Source of the DNA: Actinobacteria bacterium UBA2279
Lineage (GTDB): Bacteria; Actinomycetota; Coriobacteriia; Anaerosomatales; Anaerosomataceae
NCBI GenBank assembly: GCA_002347365.1
Contig: DDWT01000028.1
Location: 63,761 to 111,220 of the forward strand
Direction: 5' to 3'
DNA: 47,460 nt
How positions within the stretch are numbered: position 1 is the first letter of the stretch; every line of letters starts with the position of its first letter. Below, piece by piece: positions 24,242-32,434 of this stretch. The notes under the pieces are model-generated. The model saw nothing but the letters and a program-made list of their open reading frames with translations. It was not told the DNA's origin and did not search any database. The translations under genes were made by a program, and so were the position numbers.

Positions 24242-26713
24242 ATGCCCCTGGACCGCTACAACGAGAAGCGCGACTTCTCCAAGACCTCGGAACCGGTAGG
24301 CACCGAGCATGAGGTCGGTCCTGCGCTGAGCTTCGTCGTGCAGAAGCATGCCGCGAGTCGTCTGCACTACGATTTTCGGCTCGAGATGGATGGAGTCCTG
24401 CGGAGTTGGGCTGTCCCGAAGGGTCCCAGCTACGACACATCGCAGAAGCGTCTTGCCGTGGAGGTCGAGGACCACCCCCTCGAGTACGGTGATTTCGAGG
24501 GCGTGATCCCTCAGGGCGAGTACGGCGGCGGAACGGTGATGGTGTGGGACCGCGGGACCTGGGCTCCACACGGTGATCCGGTACAGATGTACCGTGACGG
24601 CTCGATGAAGTTCGAGCTTCACGGGAGCAAGCTCAAAGGCGCGTGGGCGCTTGTGCGCATGAAGCGCAAAGAGAACGAGCGTACCGACAGCTGGCTGTTG
24701 ATCAAGGAGCGGGACCGATTCACGGCACCCCTCTCCGAGCGCGACGTTCTCAAAGACCAGCCCGTCTCGGCCAAGAGCGGCCGCACGATGGAGGAGATCA
24801 CCGTGCAAGGTCCGACCCGGGACGACGATGGCGGGGAGGCCGACGCAGATCCGGCGTCCACACCCGGGGCCGAGAAGGCCCCGCTGCCTGACAGCGTGCA
24901 ACCCGAGCTGGCGACGGCAGTCTCCGAGGTGCCCGAGGGCGACGGGTGGCTTCACGAGATCAAGTTGGACGGCTACCGCGCGCTGTGCCGGATCAAGGAC
25001 GGGGAACCACGCTTCTTCACGCGGAGCGGAGCCGACTGGACCGACAGGTTCGCGGCGCTCGTACCCGGCGCATCGGCGCTGCCCGTCCAAGACGCCTGGC
25101 TCGACGGCGAGGTAGTCGTTCTGCGTCCGGACGGGACGACCAGCTTCGGTGCGCTCCAGGCTGAGTTGTCTCGTGGCCCGGCGGCTGACGTCGTCTTCTT
25201 CGCGTTCGATCTGCTCTATCTCGATGGGTATGACCTGCGGGGTGCGAGGTTGGCCGAACGCAAAGCTCTGCTGCACAGCGTGGTGGGTGATGCGACCGGT
25301 CGTGTTCGCTACGTCGACCACGTCGTCGGTCACGGACGGGTCTTTCACGATGAGGCGTGTTCGCTCGCGCTCGAGGGTTCTGTGAGCAAGCGCGCCGACG
25401 CTGCATACCGGGCCGGTCGCAGTCGTGACTGGCGCAAGCGCAAGTGCCTTGGCCGGGAGGAGTTCGCGGTCGTCGGCTTCACGGACTCGGCAGGCGGTCG
25501 TGCGCTGGGCGCGCTCGCACTCGGCGCGGTCGGTCCCAGCGGAACCATCGCGTACGCGGGACGCGTGGGTACGGGATTCAGCGACACAGAAGCAACTGGA
25601 CTCCGGGCTCGCCTGGAGCCGCTTGCAACCGCCGATGCGCCTACCGATGTTCCCGCAGCAGAGGCGAAGGGCGTGCACTGGGTGCGACCCGAAGTGGTGG
25701 TGGAAGTGGAGTTCGCCGAGTGGACCGAGAGCGATGTACTGCGGCACCCTTCGTTCGTCGGCATCAGGGAGGACAAGACGGCGGGCGAGGTGGCCACGAG
25801 GAAGCCTCGTGCGGTGGGCGATGCGACCATCGCCGGCGTGACGCTCACCCACCCCGAAAAGGTGTTGTTCGAGGCGTCCGGCTTCACCAAGCGACAGCTT
25901 GCCGAGTACTACGAGACCGTGTCTGAGTGGATGCTGCCGCACCTGGCCGGACGTCCGCTGGTGCTTGTGCGCTGTCCACACGGGTCCAAAGGGGAGTGTT
26001 TCTACCAGAAGGACGCTTCTACCGGCTTCCCGGCCTCGATAGGCACCGTCGCTATCGAGCATGACGAGGGAACGGTGCACTATGCCCTGGTCGATGAAGT
26101 CGCGGATCTGGTCTCGCTCGCACAGCTCGGTGTGCTCGAGATCCACTCGTGGGGGTCGCTTGCCGACGATGTGGAACGCCCCGATCGTCTTATCTTCGAT
26201 CTGGACCCCGGTCCGGAGGTCGCCTGGGACGCCGTCATACAGGCAGCCGTGTTGCTACGCGACAGGCTTGAGACGTTGAATCTCGGAGCGTTCGTCAAGA
26301 CGACCGGCGGCAAGGGCCTACACGTGGTGACTCCGATCGTCCGTGACATCGATTGGGGCGAGGCCCGCTCGGTGGCCAAGACCATCGCAGATGCCCTGGC
26401 TGCAGAAGCCCCTGACTCTTACACCACCAACCCTCTCAAGGACCGCAGGCAAGGGCGCATCTTCATCGACTACATCCGCAATACGCGAGGGGCGACCGCC
26501 GTTGCCGCTTACTCCACGCGAGCGCGCGAGCGCGCTCCCGTGAGCGTGCCGATCCGCTGGGACGAGCTGGAGGCAGGCGTGCGATCCGACGGCTATACGA
26601 TCTCAAGCGTGCCGAGGCGTCTGGAGGCCCTGGTGGCGGATCCGTGGGCCGGTTATGAGGCCGCCAGGGCTCCGCTCGGCGAGTTTGTGAGAAACTCGCT
26701 CGGCCGGTTGTGA
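24242..26713 (+). CDS. ligD: Multifunctional DNA ligase/polymerase LigD (NHEJ)
   Basis: An 823-residue three-domain protein in the order phosphoesterase - ligase - polymerase. Residues 1-170 are the 3'-phosphoesterase (QKHAASRLHYDFRLE, GVIPQGEYGGG). Residues about 215-520 are the ATP-dependent ligase with the nucleotidyl Lys in EIKLDGYR (K241), FDLLYLDG and a motif IV variant LEGSVSKR, where the usual residue after LEG is Ile or Val. Residues about 535-823 are the primase-polymerase (PLVLVRCPHGSKGECFYQK, the metal-binding FDLDPG at D653/D655, KTTGGKGLHVVTP). It works with Ku at double-strand breaks. The PE-LIG-POL order is that of Pseudomonas, while mycobacteria have POL first. A long antisense open frame overlies it and is a GC-driven shadow. 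Confidence 0.96.
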   Translation: MPLDRYNEKRDFSKTSEPVGTEHEVGPALSFVVQKHAASRLHYDFRLEMDGVLRSWAVPKGPSYDTSQKRLAVEVEDHPLEYGDFEGVIPQGEYGGGTVMVWDRGTWAPHGDPVQMYRDGSMKFELHGSKLKGAWALVRMKRKENERTDSWLLIKERDRFTAPLSERDVLKDQPVSAKSGRTMEEITVQGPTRDDDGGEADADPASTPGAEKAPLPDSVQPELATAVSEVPEGDGWLHEIKLDGYRALCRIKDGEPRFFTRSGADWTDRFAALVPGASALPVQDAWLDGEVVVLRPDGTTSFGALQAELSRGPAADVVFFAFDLLYLDGYDLRGARLAERKALLHSVVGDATGRVRYVDHVVGHGRVFHDEACSLALEGSVSKRADAAYRAGRSRDWRKRKCLGREEFAVVGFTDSAGGRALGALALGAVGPSGTIAYAGRVGTGFSDTEATGLRARLEPLATADAPTDVPAAEAKGVHWVRPEVVVEVEFAEWTESDVLRHPSFVGIREDKTAGEVATRKPRAVGDATIAGVTLTHPEKVLFEASGFTKRQLAEYYETVSEWMLPHLAGRPLVLVRCPHGSKGECFYQKDASTGFPASIGTVAIEHDEGTVHYALVDEVADLVSLAQLGVLEIHSWGSLADDVERPDRLIFDLDPGPEVAWDAVIQAAVLLRDRLETLNLGAFVKTTGGKGLHVVTPIVRDIDWGEARSVAKTIADALAAEAPDSYTTNPLKDRRQGRIFIDYIRNTRGATAVAAYSTRARERAPVSVPIRWDELEAGVRSDGYTISSVPRRLEALVADPWAGYEAARAPLGEFVRNSLGRL

Positions 26714-26748
26714 CAGGCCCGCGCAGCGTGGTGGCGGGATCGGCTCGA

Positions 26749-28542
26749 CTATCCTTCGGCGAACTGTGCCTCATGCAACCGCCAGAACAGCGCGCCGTTG
26801 GCGAGCAGTTCGGCGTAGGTGCCCTGCTCGGCGATGCGGCCCTGATCTACGACGACGATGTGGTCTGCGTCCCGGACGGTGGAAAGACGGTGTGCGATCA
26901 CAAGCGCGGTGCGGTCGCGCAGGATATCGCGCAGGGCGTCTTGGATGAGGAGTTCGGTGCGCGTGTCCACCGATGAGGTGGCTTCGTCGAGGATCAGTAT
27001 CGCCGGATCGGCGAGGATCGCACGCGCAAAAGAGAGCAGCTGTCGCTGACCTGTCGAGAGCATCGAGCCCCGTTCACCGATCGCCGTGTCGAAGCCTTCC
27101 GGCAGCTTGTCGATGAATTCGACGGCACGAGCCGCACCGGCCGCCAACCGCACCTCCTCGTCGGTGGCCGCGAGTCGCCCGTAGCGGATGTTGTCCGCGA
27201 TCGTGCCCGAGAAGAGGAACGGTTCTTGTAACACGACGCCGAGGTTGCGCCGCAGACTCGACGTGCGGACATCCCGAAGGTCGTGTCCGTCGATCCGCAC
27301 GACACCCTCGACCGGGTCATAGAAGCGTGCCAGGAGGTTGATGAGCGTGCTCTTGCCCGCACCGGTGGGGCCGACTATCGCCAGCGTCATCCCGGCCCTC
27401 ACGTGCAGTGAGACGTCGGTGAGCACGACAGGTCCCTCTCCATATCGGAAGCCCACGTGCTCGAAATCGATCGTGCCATCCACACGGCCGAGCTCGATGG
27501 CGTCCGGTCTGTCGGTCACCTCGGCAGGCGTGTCCATCAATCCGAACACGCGCTCGCTGCCGGCCAGTGCCGACTGTGTCTCCGTGTACAGGCTCGACAG
27601 CTGGCTGACGCCGTTGAAGAAGCTTCGCGCGTAGCTGAAGAACGCGACCACGACCCCGACCGTCACGATCTGTCTGGCTGCCAGCCACCCGCCCAGTCCT
27701 GCCACCAGCGCGGTGGATATGGCCGAGATGACCGCCAGGGTCGGCGTGAATGCCGAGGAGACCACCGCAGCAGTGATGTTCGCATCGCGGTTGAGCGCGT
27801 TGCGTTGTGCGAACTCATCGCGGTTTCGGTCCGTACGGTTGAACGCCTGCGCGACTTTGATGCCGGCAAGCTCCTCGGCAAGCGAGGAAGAAACGTCGCC
27901 GATGGCCTCCTGCCGGCGCCGGAACGCGCGACGTGCGATCAGGCCGAACAGTCGCGTGGCGCCGATCATGACCGGCACTACAACGAGTGTGGCGAGCGCA
28001 AGCCGCCAGTCGACGAGCAGCATACCCACGAGGGTGGCGAGCACGCCGATACCGGCGCCGATCACGCGACGGAACCCTTGCGAGAGAAATGAGTTGATCT
28101 GCTCGATGTCGTTGATGAGCCGGCTCATCAGGTCGCCGGACTCGACCCGCTCGAAAGCGGCAACCGACAGCTGTTGCACCGCTGCGAAGACGTCTTCGCG
28201 CACCGAGAACAGCGCCTTTTGACCGACGATGCCCAGTCCGAGTATCTGCCCGCGCTGGGACCACCATCCCGCGATGGCCGAGACGATCAGCGCGATGACG
28301 GGTACGACGAGCGGGCGTGCATCGCCTCCGGACTTCTGCGCCGTGATCGCAGTGTCGACGATCCATCCGGTGATAGCCGGGGCGACCGCCGAGTTCGCAG
28401 CCGAGAAGCCGACGTAGAGCAGTGCGAACGTCATCTCGCGCCGATGGGGACCGAAGTAGGCGACGAGTCGCTTGATCGTCGGCCACGCAGCGGCCGGTTT
28501 GCCTTCTTTGGCCAGGGAGCGCAGGGATACGCCGCCTGCCAT
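26749..28542 (-). CDS. ABC exporter half-transporter with canonical Walker B (subunit B of a heterodimer)
   Basis: A 597-residue half-transporter: an N-terminal membrane domain of six helices (about 35-320), then an ATPase domain with Walker A GPTGAGKST, Q-loop VVLQEPFLFSG, signature LSTGQRQLL and Walker B ILDEATSSVD with the catalytic Glu. The signature has Thr in place of the usual second Gly (LSGGQ), as expected for the partner side of a degenerate site. The ATG at 28542 has GGAGGTGA 6 bases ahead and overlaps the upstream gene's TGA. It pairs with the next gene and exports an unknown substrate such as a lipid, peptide or drug. It converges with ligD across 35 bases. Confidence 0.9.
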   Translation of the reverse strand: MAGGVSLRSLAKEGKPAAAWPTIKRLVAYFGPHRREMTFALLYVGFSAANSAVAPAITGWIVDTAITAQKSGGDARPLVVPVIALIVSAIAGWWSQRGQILGLGIVGQKALFSVREDVFAAVQQLSVAAFERVESGDLMSRLINDIEQINSFLSQGFRRVIGAGIGVLATLVGMLLVDWRLALATLVVVPVMIGATRLFGLIARRAFRRRQEAIGDVSSSLAEELAGIKVAQAFNRTDRNRDEFAQRNALNRDANITAAVVSSAFTPTLAVISAISTALVAGLGGWLAARQIVTVGVVVAFFSYARSFFNGVSQLSSLYTETQSALAGSERVFGLMDTPAEVTDRPDAIELGRVDGTIDFEHVGFRYGEGPVVLTDVSLHVRAGMTLAIVGPTGAGKSTLINLLARFYDPVEGVVRIDGHDLRDVRTSSLRRNLGVVLQEPFLFSGTIADNIRYGRLAATDEEVRLAAGAARAVEFIDKLPEGFDTAIGERGSMLSTGQRQLLSFARAILADPAILILDEATSSVDTRTELLIQDALRDILRDRTALVIAHRLSTVRDADHIVVVDQGRIAEQGTYAELLANGALFWRLHEAQFAEG

Positions 28543-30326
28543 CACCCCTCACCTCCCTCATCCGGGAAGTCGCAGTGGCCGGGCGCGGAGTCACGCTCGC
28601 CGCCGACAAGCTGACTGGCGGCGATCTCGGCATACAGGCAGTTGTCCGCGATCAGTTCGGCGTGCGTGCCCTGAGCAGCGAGCTTGCCGTTGTCTATCAG
28701 CAGGATGGTGTCGGCCTTGCGCACGGTGGAGAGGCGCTGGGCGATGATGAACGTCGTGCGTCCCTCCATCAGGAGGTCGAGCTTGGACCGCAACAGCGCC
28801 TCGGTCTCCGCGTCAACCGATGAGGTGGAGTCATCCATGATGAGGATACGAGGGTCGATGAGTATCGCACGCGCTATCGCCACGCGCTGACGCTGTCCTC
28901 CGGACAGGCGCACCCCGCGCTCGCCGACGCGCGTCTCATACCCGTTCTCCAGCTGTTCGATGAATGCATGCGCTTCGGCGGCCCGAGCGGCAGCTTCGAT
29001 CTGGTCACGTGTCGCATCGGGTTTGCCGTAGGCGATATTGCCGGCCACCGTCCCTGAGAACAGAACGGAGTCTTGCATGACGACGCCGATCCGCGAGCGC
29101 AGCGAGTCCAGCGTCACTTCACGGACGTCGTGGCCATCGACGAGCACCGAGCCTCCGGTGGCGTCGTAGAAGCGCGGTATGAGGTTGACCACAGAGCTCT
29201 TGCCTGAGCCGGTCGCGCCGACGAGTGCAACGGCAGTCCCGGGCTCTATGGTGAAGCTCAGGTCTGATAGCGTGTCGGCGGTGGCGCCCGGGTAGCGGAG
29301 CGCGACGTCGCGGAACTCGATGCGGCCTTCGATCGAGCCCAGAGCCATCGCGTCGGGCAGCTCGGCCACTTCGTTGGTCGCATCGAGGATCTCGAAGAGT
29401 CGCTGGGCCGAGGCACCCGACCGGGCGATGGACTGCGCCCCGAAGCCGATGATGAACAGCGGCTGCAGCAACAGCATGAGGTAGCTCGTGAAGGCGACGA
29501 GCTCGCCCACTGTCAGAGAAGCGTGGATGACCTGCACCGCTCCGACCCATGTCACGAGTGCGACTCCCAGGGTGCCTACCGAGAACAGCAACGGGAATGC
29601 GTTGGCGACCGTGGTGCGGACCTTGAGGCCCTGGTCCAGCAGCAGCGTGTCTGCCGCGCGATATCGCTCGGCCTCGAACGGTTCTCGCGCGAATGCCTTG
29701 ACGACGCGCACGCCTGCGATGTTCTCCTGCAGCACCGAGTTGAGTGCGGCCAGCCGTTGCTGGAACGTGCGGAACGACGGGCCCAGGTTACCCACGAACT
29801 TGACGAGGACGAAGATGGTCGCCGGGATCGAGATGAACGCCACCAGGGCAAGCTGCCAGTTCATCGCGAGCAGGAGAGTGACCGCTCCGACGAGCAGGAT
29901 CGCGGCCGATATCGCCTGGACGAGTCCGCCGCCAACAAAGTCGCGCACCAGGTCGACATCGGAAGTGACGCGTGTGATGAGCTGTCCGGTCTGCGCGCGG
30001 TCGTGGTAGCTGAACGATAGACCCTGCAGCTTCTCGAAGATCGCGTTGCGCATGTCATAGGCCGCACCATGACTGGCTTTGGCCGAGAGATACCCCTGCA
30101 GGAACGTCGCGATACCGCCGACGACCGCCACACCTATGAGACCCAGAGCGCCCGAGATGATCACATCGGTCCGCGACCCGGTGATGCCCACATCGATGAT
30201 GCGGCGCAGAAGCTGGGGAGCTACAAGATCGGCGGCCGATGCGGCGAGTACGGCAAGCACCGCCAGCCCCGCCAGCAGGGCGTAGCGGCGCATGAAACGC
30301 AAGGCGCGTAGAAGGTCGGCGGTCAT
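28542..30326 (-). CDS. ABC exporter half-transporter with degenerate Walker B (subunit A of a heterodimer)
   Basis: A 594-residue half-transporter with six membrane helices (about 15-310) and an ATPase domain: Walker A GATGSGKSS, Q-loop VVMQDSVLFSG, canonical signature LSGGQRQRVAIARA and Walker B ILIMDDSTSSVD. The catalytic Glu after the Walker B Asp is Asp here, the usual mark of the inactive site in heterodimeric exporters such as TM287/288, LmrCD and BmrCD. The C-terminus ends in a short acidic tail with HCDFPDEGGEG. GGAG is 4 bases before the ATG. The stop overlaps the partner's start, so the two are made together. Confidence 0.9.
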   Translation of the reverse strand: MTADLLRALRFMRRYALLAGLAVLAVLAASAADLVAPQLLRRIIDVGITGSRTDVIISGALGLIGVAVVGGIATFLQGYLSAKASHGAAYDMRNAIFEKLQGLSFSYHDRAQTGQLITRVTSDVDLVRDFVGGGLVQAISAAILLVGAVTLLLAMNWQLALVAFISIPATIFVLVKFVGNLGPSFRTFQQRLAALNSVLQENIAGVRVVKAFAREPFEAERYRAADTLLLDQGLKVRTTVANAFPLLFSVGTLGVALVTWVGAVQVIHASLTVGELVAFTSYLMLLLQPLFIIGFGAQSIARSGASAQRLFEILDATNEVAELPDAMALGSIEGRIEFRDVALRYPGATADTLSDLSFTIEPGTAVALVGATGSGKSSVVNLIPRFYDATGGSVLVDGHDVREVTLDSLRSRIGVVMQDSVLFSGTVAGNIAYGKPDATRDQIEAAARAAEAHAFIEQLENGYETRVGERGVRLSGGQRQRVAIARAILIDPRILIMDDSTSSVDAETEALLRSKLDLLMEGRTTFIIAQRLSTVRKADTILLIDNGKLAAQGTHAELIADNCLYAEIAASQLVGGERDSAPGHCDFPDEGGEG

Positions 30327-30368
30327 GGTGCTCCGGGGTCGATCCTATGTGCCTCCAGCATAGCGCAC

Positions 30369-30393
30369 GGGGCGGCCTGGGAGAGGCCGCCCC
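30369..30393 (-). terminator. GC hairpin between the SHOCT gene and the ABC exporter
   Basis: A perfect 10-bp stem (30369-30378 with 30384-30393) and 5-base loop. On the leftward strand it lies 89 bases after the SHOCT stop and is followed by CGTGCGCTATGC, without a T run. It may be a weak terminator or a stability element. Confidence 0.45.
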
Positions 30394-30452
30394 GCACTGG
30401 CTGGGTGGTGACCGGGGCCCGCAAGGGGGAGGGAGGAACCCCGGTCTCCGGA

Positions 30453-30469
30453 GGGAAGGGAGGGAAGGG
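30453..30469 (+). other. G-quadruplex motif (G3-N2-G3-N1-G3-N2-G3)
   Basis: Four runs of three G with 1-2 base loops on the plus strand, preceded by another G-rich run at 30425-30436. The G-rich strand is the template for the leftward SHOCT transcript, whose stop is 12 bases away. The 155-base gap between SHOCT and the ABC exporter holds only this and the hairpin at 30369-30393. Confidence 0.6.
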
Positions 30470-30481
30470 AGAGTGGTTGCG

Positions 30482-30784
30482 TCAGGTGGAGAGCGTCTCC
30501 ACGATCGTGCGGTACTGCTCCGGGTCGATGTCGCCACGTGCAAGACGTTCGCGAGCGATCCGTAGAGCCTGGTCCTCAGCGGCGCTGATGCCGGTCGCTG
30601 TGGCAGGGATCATCGGCGCAAGGGCGGTGCCCTGAGGCGCGTGAGCCGTACGGGCGTGGCGGGTCATCTTCACGATGAAGACGACCGCGATGACGATGAC
30701 CGCTACCCAGAACAGCAGACCGAGTAGTCCACCGAGAAGCCCGAGGCCATGACGCATATATGCTGCATGTTCGAAACCGTACAT
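30482..30784 (-). CDS. Small SHOCT-domain membrane protein (100 aa)
   Basis: A short protein with one Gly/Leu-rich membrane helix (residues about 13-38, GLGLLGGLLGLLFWVAVIVI), a basic stop-transfer segment (KMTRHARTAH), a linker and a C-terminal SHOCT domain (ALRIARERLARGDIDPEQYRTIVETL), the usual helix-turn-helix with the GxIxxxxY/F pattern. SHOCT domains are found at protein ends and are thought to aid oligomerisation. Its function is unknown. AAAGGAG lies 6 bases before the ATG and is inside a hairpin (30789-30814), so translation may be gated. It follows the EamA gene on the same strand after 86 bases. Confidence 0.75.
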   Translation of the reverse strand: MYGFEHAAYMRHGLGLLGGLLGLLFWVAVIVIAVVFIVKMTRHARTAHAPQGTALAPMIPATATGISAAEDQALRIARERLARGDIDPEQYRTIVETLST

Positions 30785-30788
30785 TGCG

Positions 30789-30814
30789 TACTCCTTTCGT
30801 CGTTACAAGGAGTA
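30789..30814 (-). promoter_or_regulatory. Hairpin that sequesters the SHOCT ribosome-binding site
   Basis: On the leftward transcript TACTCCTT pairs over 8 bp with AAGGAGTA around a 10-base loop, and the second arm is the Shine-Dalgarno site itself. With no downstream alternative pairing seen, this looks like a simple on/off RNA switch or a temperature-sensitive hairpin. A DNA operator with dyad symmetry is also possible. Confidence 0.5.
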
Positions 30815-30870
30815 TCGCCAGCGGATGTGGTGCGCCTATGCCCCGGGTGTGAAGAAGTCGTGGATTCGAC

Positions 30871-31890
30871 CTACGAGAAGGAATCCACGTCGCCGACCCC
30901 GCTTGCCTCGGCCACGAGTTCGGCTTCTTCGGCAGCGAGGAGTGTCTCGGCGGAGGGCACCGGAGCTGCGGCCTTTCCCGGTTTGGTGGGCGCGCTCGTG
31001 GTGAGCGCGACACCGGTCACGATCACTGCCATTCCTGCCAGGACCCATCCGTCGATGGGCTCACGCAACACAAGCCAACCGAGGAATACGGCGATGACCG
31101 GGTTCACATAGGCGTACGTCATGACCTTCGAAGCGGGAGCATTGCGCAGCAACCAGACGAACGCGGTGAATGCGACGCAACTGCCCATGACGATGAGGTA
31201 GGCGAGAGCTCCCGCGCCTGACGGCGTCATCGTGAAGCCGACCCACTCTCCCAGAAGGGTGCCGATGACGAGCAGCACGACGCCGGCAGACAACATCTCG
31301 TAGCCGGTGGCGACGAGCGCATCCGTCTTGACCGGTCGACGTTTCGAGAGCACGGACCCGCTCGTCCACAACCAGGTTCCGAGGATCTGCAGGCCGATGC
31401 CAAGGAACTGTTCGGGGCTGCCGTGGATCCCGGTGATCCGGGGCGCCATGAGAATGCCGAGACCCGAGAAGCCGATGATCAGGCCGAGTACGCCGCGCGC
31501 GCTTGGCTTCTCCATGTCCGGTAGCGCGAATTCGGCAAGTGCGATCCATAGCGGCAGAAGGGCCACGATGAGTGCGGCGAGCCCCGACGGGATGGAGCGC
31601 TCCGCAAGGAACGTGAAGTACATCCCGCCCACGAGCAGAAGGATGCCGACGGTAGCGACGATGCGGAACTCCGCCAAGGGGATGCGCAGCTTCTTGCCCC
31701 GCCACTTCGCGAACGCGAGGAGCAGAAGCCCGGCGGGAACCAGGCGCAGACCGGCGAACAGCGTTGGCGGCAGTCCCGCTTCGAGTCCGATCCGGATGCC
31801 GAGGTAGGTCGAGCCCCACACGACGTAGAGCACGCCGAACGCGACGATGAGCTTGATGTTGCGCGGCCAGCGCAGCGGGTTGAGTGACAC
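30871..31890 (-). CDS. EamA/DMT-family transporter
   Basis: A 339-residue drug/metabolite transporter with ten hydrophobic helices forming two EamA repeats: residues about 8-135 (VVWGSTYLGIRIGLEAGLPP, FAGLRLVPAGLLLL) and 150-290 (VMTYAYVNPVIAVFLGWLVLREP). These are the usual signatures of YdcZ/RhtA-like exporters. The C-terminal tail from about 295 is long, Ala/Glu-rich and probably cytoplasmic. The GTG at 31890 has GAGGAGG 7 bases upstream; the open frame reaches 31962 but that start has no support. The substrate is unknown. It is divergent from the Nudix gene. Confidence 0.87.
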   Translation of the reverse strand: MSLNPLRWPRNIKLIVAFGVLYVVWGSTYLGIRIGLEAGLPPTLFAGLRLVPAGLLLLAFAKWRGKKLRIPLAEFRIVATVGILLLVGGMYFTFLAERSIPSGLAALIVALLPLWIALAEFALPDMEKPSARGVLGLIIGFSGLGILMAPRITGIHGSPEQFLGIGLQILGTWLWTSGSVLSKRRPVKTDALVATGYEMLSAGVVLLVIGTLLGEWVGFTMTPSGAGALAYLIVMGSCVAFTAFVWLLRNAPASKVMTYAYVNPVIAVFLGWLVLREPIDGWVLAGMAVIVTGVALTTSAPTKPGKAAAPVPSAETLLAAEEAELVAEASGVGDVDSFS

Positions 31891-31988
31891 GGACAAGCCT
31901 CCTCGGGTACAGACGCGTCTTGCCAGGATACTCCTGCCCTTCAGCATGAGGAAGCATCGCATGGTGGCGGTTGCGCTACACTCGGCGC

Positions 31989-32420
31989 ATGGTCACATAC
32001 GAGTATCCAAGACCGGCTCTGACCGCCGATGTCGTGGCGCTGCGCGGTGCGTGCAACGCTCGCGAGGTGCTGCTCATCCGTCGCCGCTTCGATCCGTTCG
32101 CGGGACAGTGGGCGCTGCCCGGCGGTTTCGTCGACGAGTGGGAACTGGCGGAGGATGCGGCGCGCCGTGAACTGGCCGAGGAGACCGGCATCACGTGGGA
32201 TGGTCCGATGACGCTCGTAGGAGTCTTCGGCAAGCAAGGCCGAGACCCACGCGGCTGGACGGTCTCGGTGGTCTACGTGGCTGATACCGGTGTGGGTGAC
32301 CTGGAGCTGTCGGCAGGTGATGACGCCGGGGAGGTCGGGTGGTTCCCGGTCGACGAGCTTGTGTCGCTTGCGTTCGACCACGATGAGGTTGTTGCTGCAG
32401 CACTGGCGGTCGTCTCGTAG
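31989..32420 (+). CDS. Nudix hydrolase
   Basis: A 143-residue pyrophosphohydrolase with a full Nudix box (GGFVDEWELAEDAARRELAEETGI region, matching G-x5-E-x7-R-E-U-x-E-E-x-G-U). The N-terminal YEYPRPALTADVVALRG and LLIRRRFDPFAGQWALPGG are typical of the ADP-ribose/NUDT-like group with a proline-rich substrate specificity region. No Shine-Dalgarno is seen before the ATG. A TACACT hexamer ends 7 bases upstream of it, so a leaderless mRNA is likely. The protein has no signal or membrane segment. The exact substrate is not told by the sequence. Confidence 0.9.
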   Translation: MVTYEYPRPALTADVVALRGACNAREVLLIRRRFDPFAGQWALPGGFVDEWELAEDAARRELAEETGITWDGPMTLVGVFGKQGRDPRGWTVSVVYVADTGVGDLELSAGDDAGEVGWFPVDELVSLAFDHDEVVAAALAVVS

Positions 32421-32434
32421 GGAAGGGGCCTCTC

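Noticed and set aside
23561..26146. Long antisense open frame of 861 codons opposite ku and ligD
   Set aside because: It lies wholly over two clear genes, has no ribosome-binding site and its product is rich in Arg, His and Leu without any motif. High GC lengthens antisense frames.
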